In this document: in pieces, positions 5,117 through 5,420 of the stretch
Layout of the letters: every line of letters starts with the position of its first letter
Position numbering within the stretch: position 1 is the stretch's first letter
Assembly: GCA_902762335.1 (NCBI GenBank)
Contig: CACWNZ010000134.1
Location: 1 to 5,420, forward strand
Source: an uncultured Ruminococcus sp.
GTDB taxonomy: Bacteria; Bacillota; Clostridia; Oscillospirales; Acutalibacteraceae
DNA: 5,420 bases
Direction: 5' to 3'
Program-made: the position numbers and the translations under genes
The notes under the pieces: generated by a model
The model's input: only the letters and a program-made list of their open reading frames with translations
What the model was told of the DNA's origin: nothing
Databases searched by the model: none

Positions 5117-5420
5117 ATGTTCAGCGACGCGCCGTACGAATTAGGCACGGATATGCCGGTACAGCCGAGGCTGTCGGAGCCGCACGTAAGAGTAAGCAAA
5201 AAAAAGGAGCTGCTAAAGCGCCTGATACCGTTCTTAATTATGTTCTTATGGGTACTGCCTTTTACTGTAACTCTGACCTTCTATATCAAGTATCCCGTTT
5301 TTAATCTGTTATTACCGGAATATTATCGTCTCTTTGCGCTGTACGCCATATCGTGGCTCACGATAATGGTCGGCGGAGCAATAATTATCAGGGTAAACTC
5401 AGGAGTATACTCATCCGGCT
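5117..5420 (+). CDS. membrane protein, N-terminal part, cut by window edge; start uncertain
   Basis: I do not recognise the family. From the first ATG (5117) 101 codons are open to the edge: a polar tail of about 35 residues ending in a basic stretch (KKKELLKR, 28-35), then a hydrophobic segment at about 36-57, a short loop, and a second at about 72-92. The positive cluster before the first segment suggests the N-terminus is cytoplasmic and the two segments form a hairpin. The start is unsure. ATG 5117 has no SD at proper distance (nearest GAAGG at 5093-5097), and ATG 5153 has only a weak AGG. The same frame is open back to a TAG at 5015-5017 and looks coding as far as about 5063, and an ATT at 5075 overlaps the fumB stop in an ATTGA arrangement. 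It follows fumB without a terminator, so it is probably in the same transcript, but it has no evident link to fumarate metabolism. Confidence 0.6.
   Translation, partial: MFSDAPYELGTDMPVQPRLSEPHVRVSKKKELLKRLIPFLIMFLWVLPFTVTLTFYIKYPVFNLLLPEYYRLFALYAISWLTIMVGGAIIIRVNSGVYSSG

Noticed and set aside
5161..5174. Palindrome ACAGCC-GA-GGCTGT
   Set aside because: It lies inside a coding frame and its two-base centre cannot form an RNA loop without opening the stem; probably chance in codon-biased sequence.
5198..5209. A-run of eight followed by GGAG, resembling an A-AAA-AAG slippery site or an internal SD
   Set aside because: The -1 frame runs only a few dozen codons to a stop, there is no stimulatory upstream SD or obvious downstream structure, and the nearest in-frame ATG (5240) is 30 bases away, too far for the GGAG to serve it.

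Overview
This window looks like chromosomal housekeeping DNA from a low-to-mid-GC Firmicute, most likely a Clostridia member of the Ruminococcus/Oscillospiraceae kind. The indications are strong Gram-positive Shine-Dalgarno (SD) sequences before nearly every gene, sigma-A-type promoters, a short archaeal/eukaryotic-type prolyl-tRNA synthetase, a two-subunit iron-sulfur fumarate hydratase, and codon use that mixes AGA/AGG/ATA with GC-ending codons. The genus is inferred from style; no marker in the sequence proves it.

Layout. The left third reads leftward: aroE (shikimate dehydrogenase) then aroK (shikimate kinase), 18 bases apart, two consecutive steps of chorismate synthesis. To their left, a well-formed SD and an ATG at 7-5 mark the start of another leftward gene that leaves the window. 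Everything from about 1560 reads rightward: a stand-alone acyl carrier protein gene with its own near-consensus promoter, a long leader and a terminator; then proS with its own near-consensus promoter and short leader; then, after a 102-base gap holding a strong hairpin, the alpha and beta subunits of class I fumarate hydratase as a tight pair. The right edge holds the beginning of a membrane protein whose start is unclear.

The genes serve four separate core tasks: aromatic precursor synthesis, fatty acid carrier, prolyl-tRNA charging, and fumarate/malate interconversion. Only aroE-aroK and the two fumarate hydratase subunits are clear functional partners. I see no mobile element, CRISPR array, phage gene, tRNA or rRNA, and no evidence of a new multi-gene system. 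The points most worth a second look are small: a coding-like frame that runs out of the end of the fumarate hydratase beta gene with no normal start at the junction, a long structured leader on the acyl carrier gene, a strong hairpin whose T-tract lies on the unexpected strand, and an inverted repeat flanking the start site of the leftmost gene.
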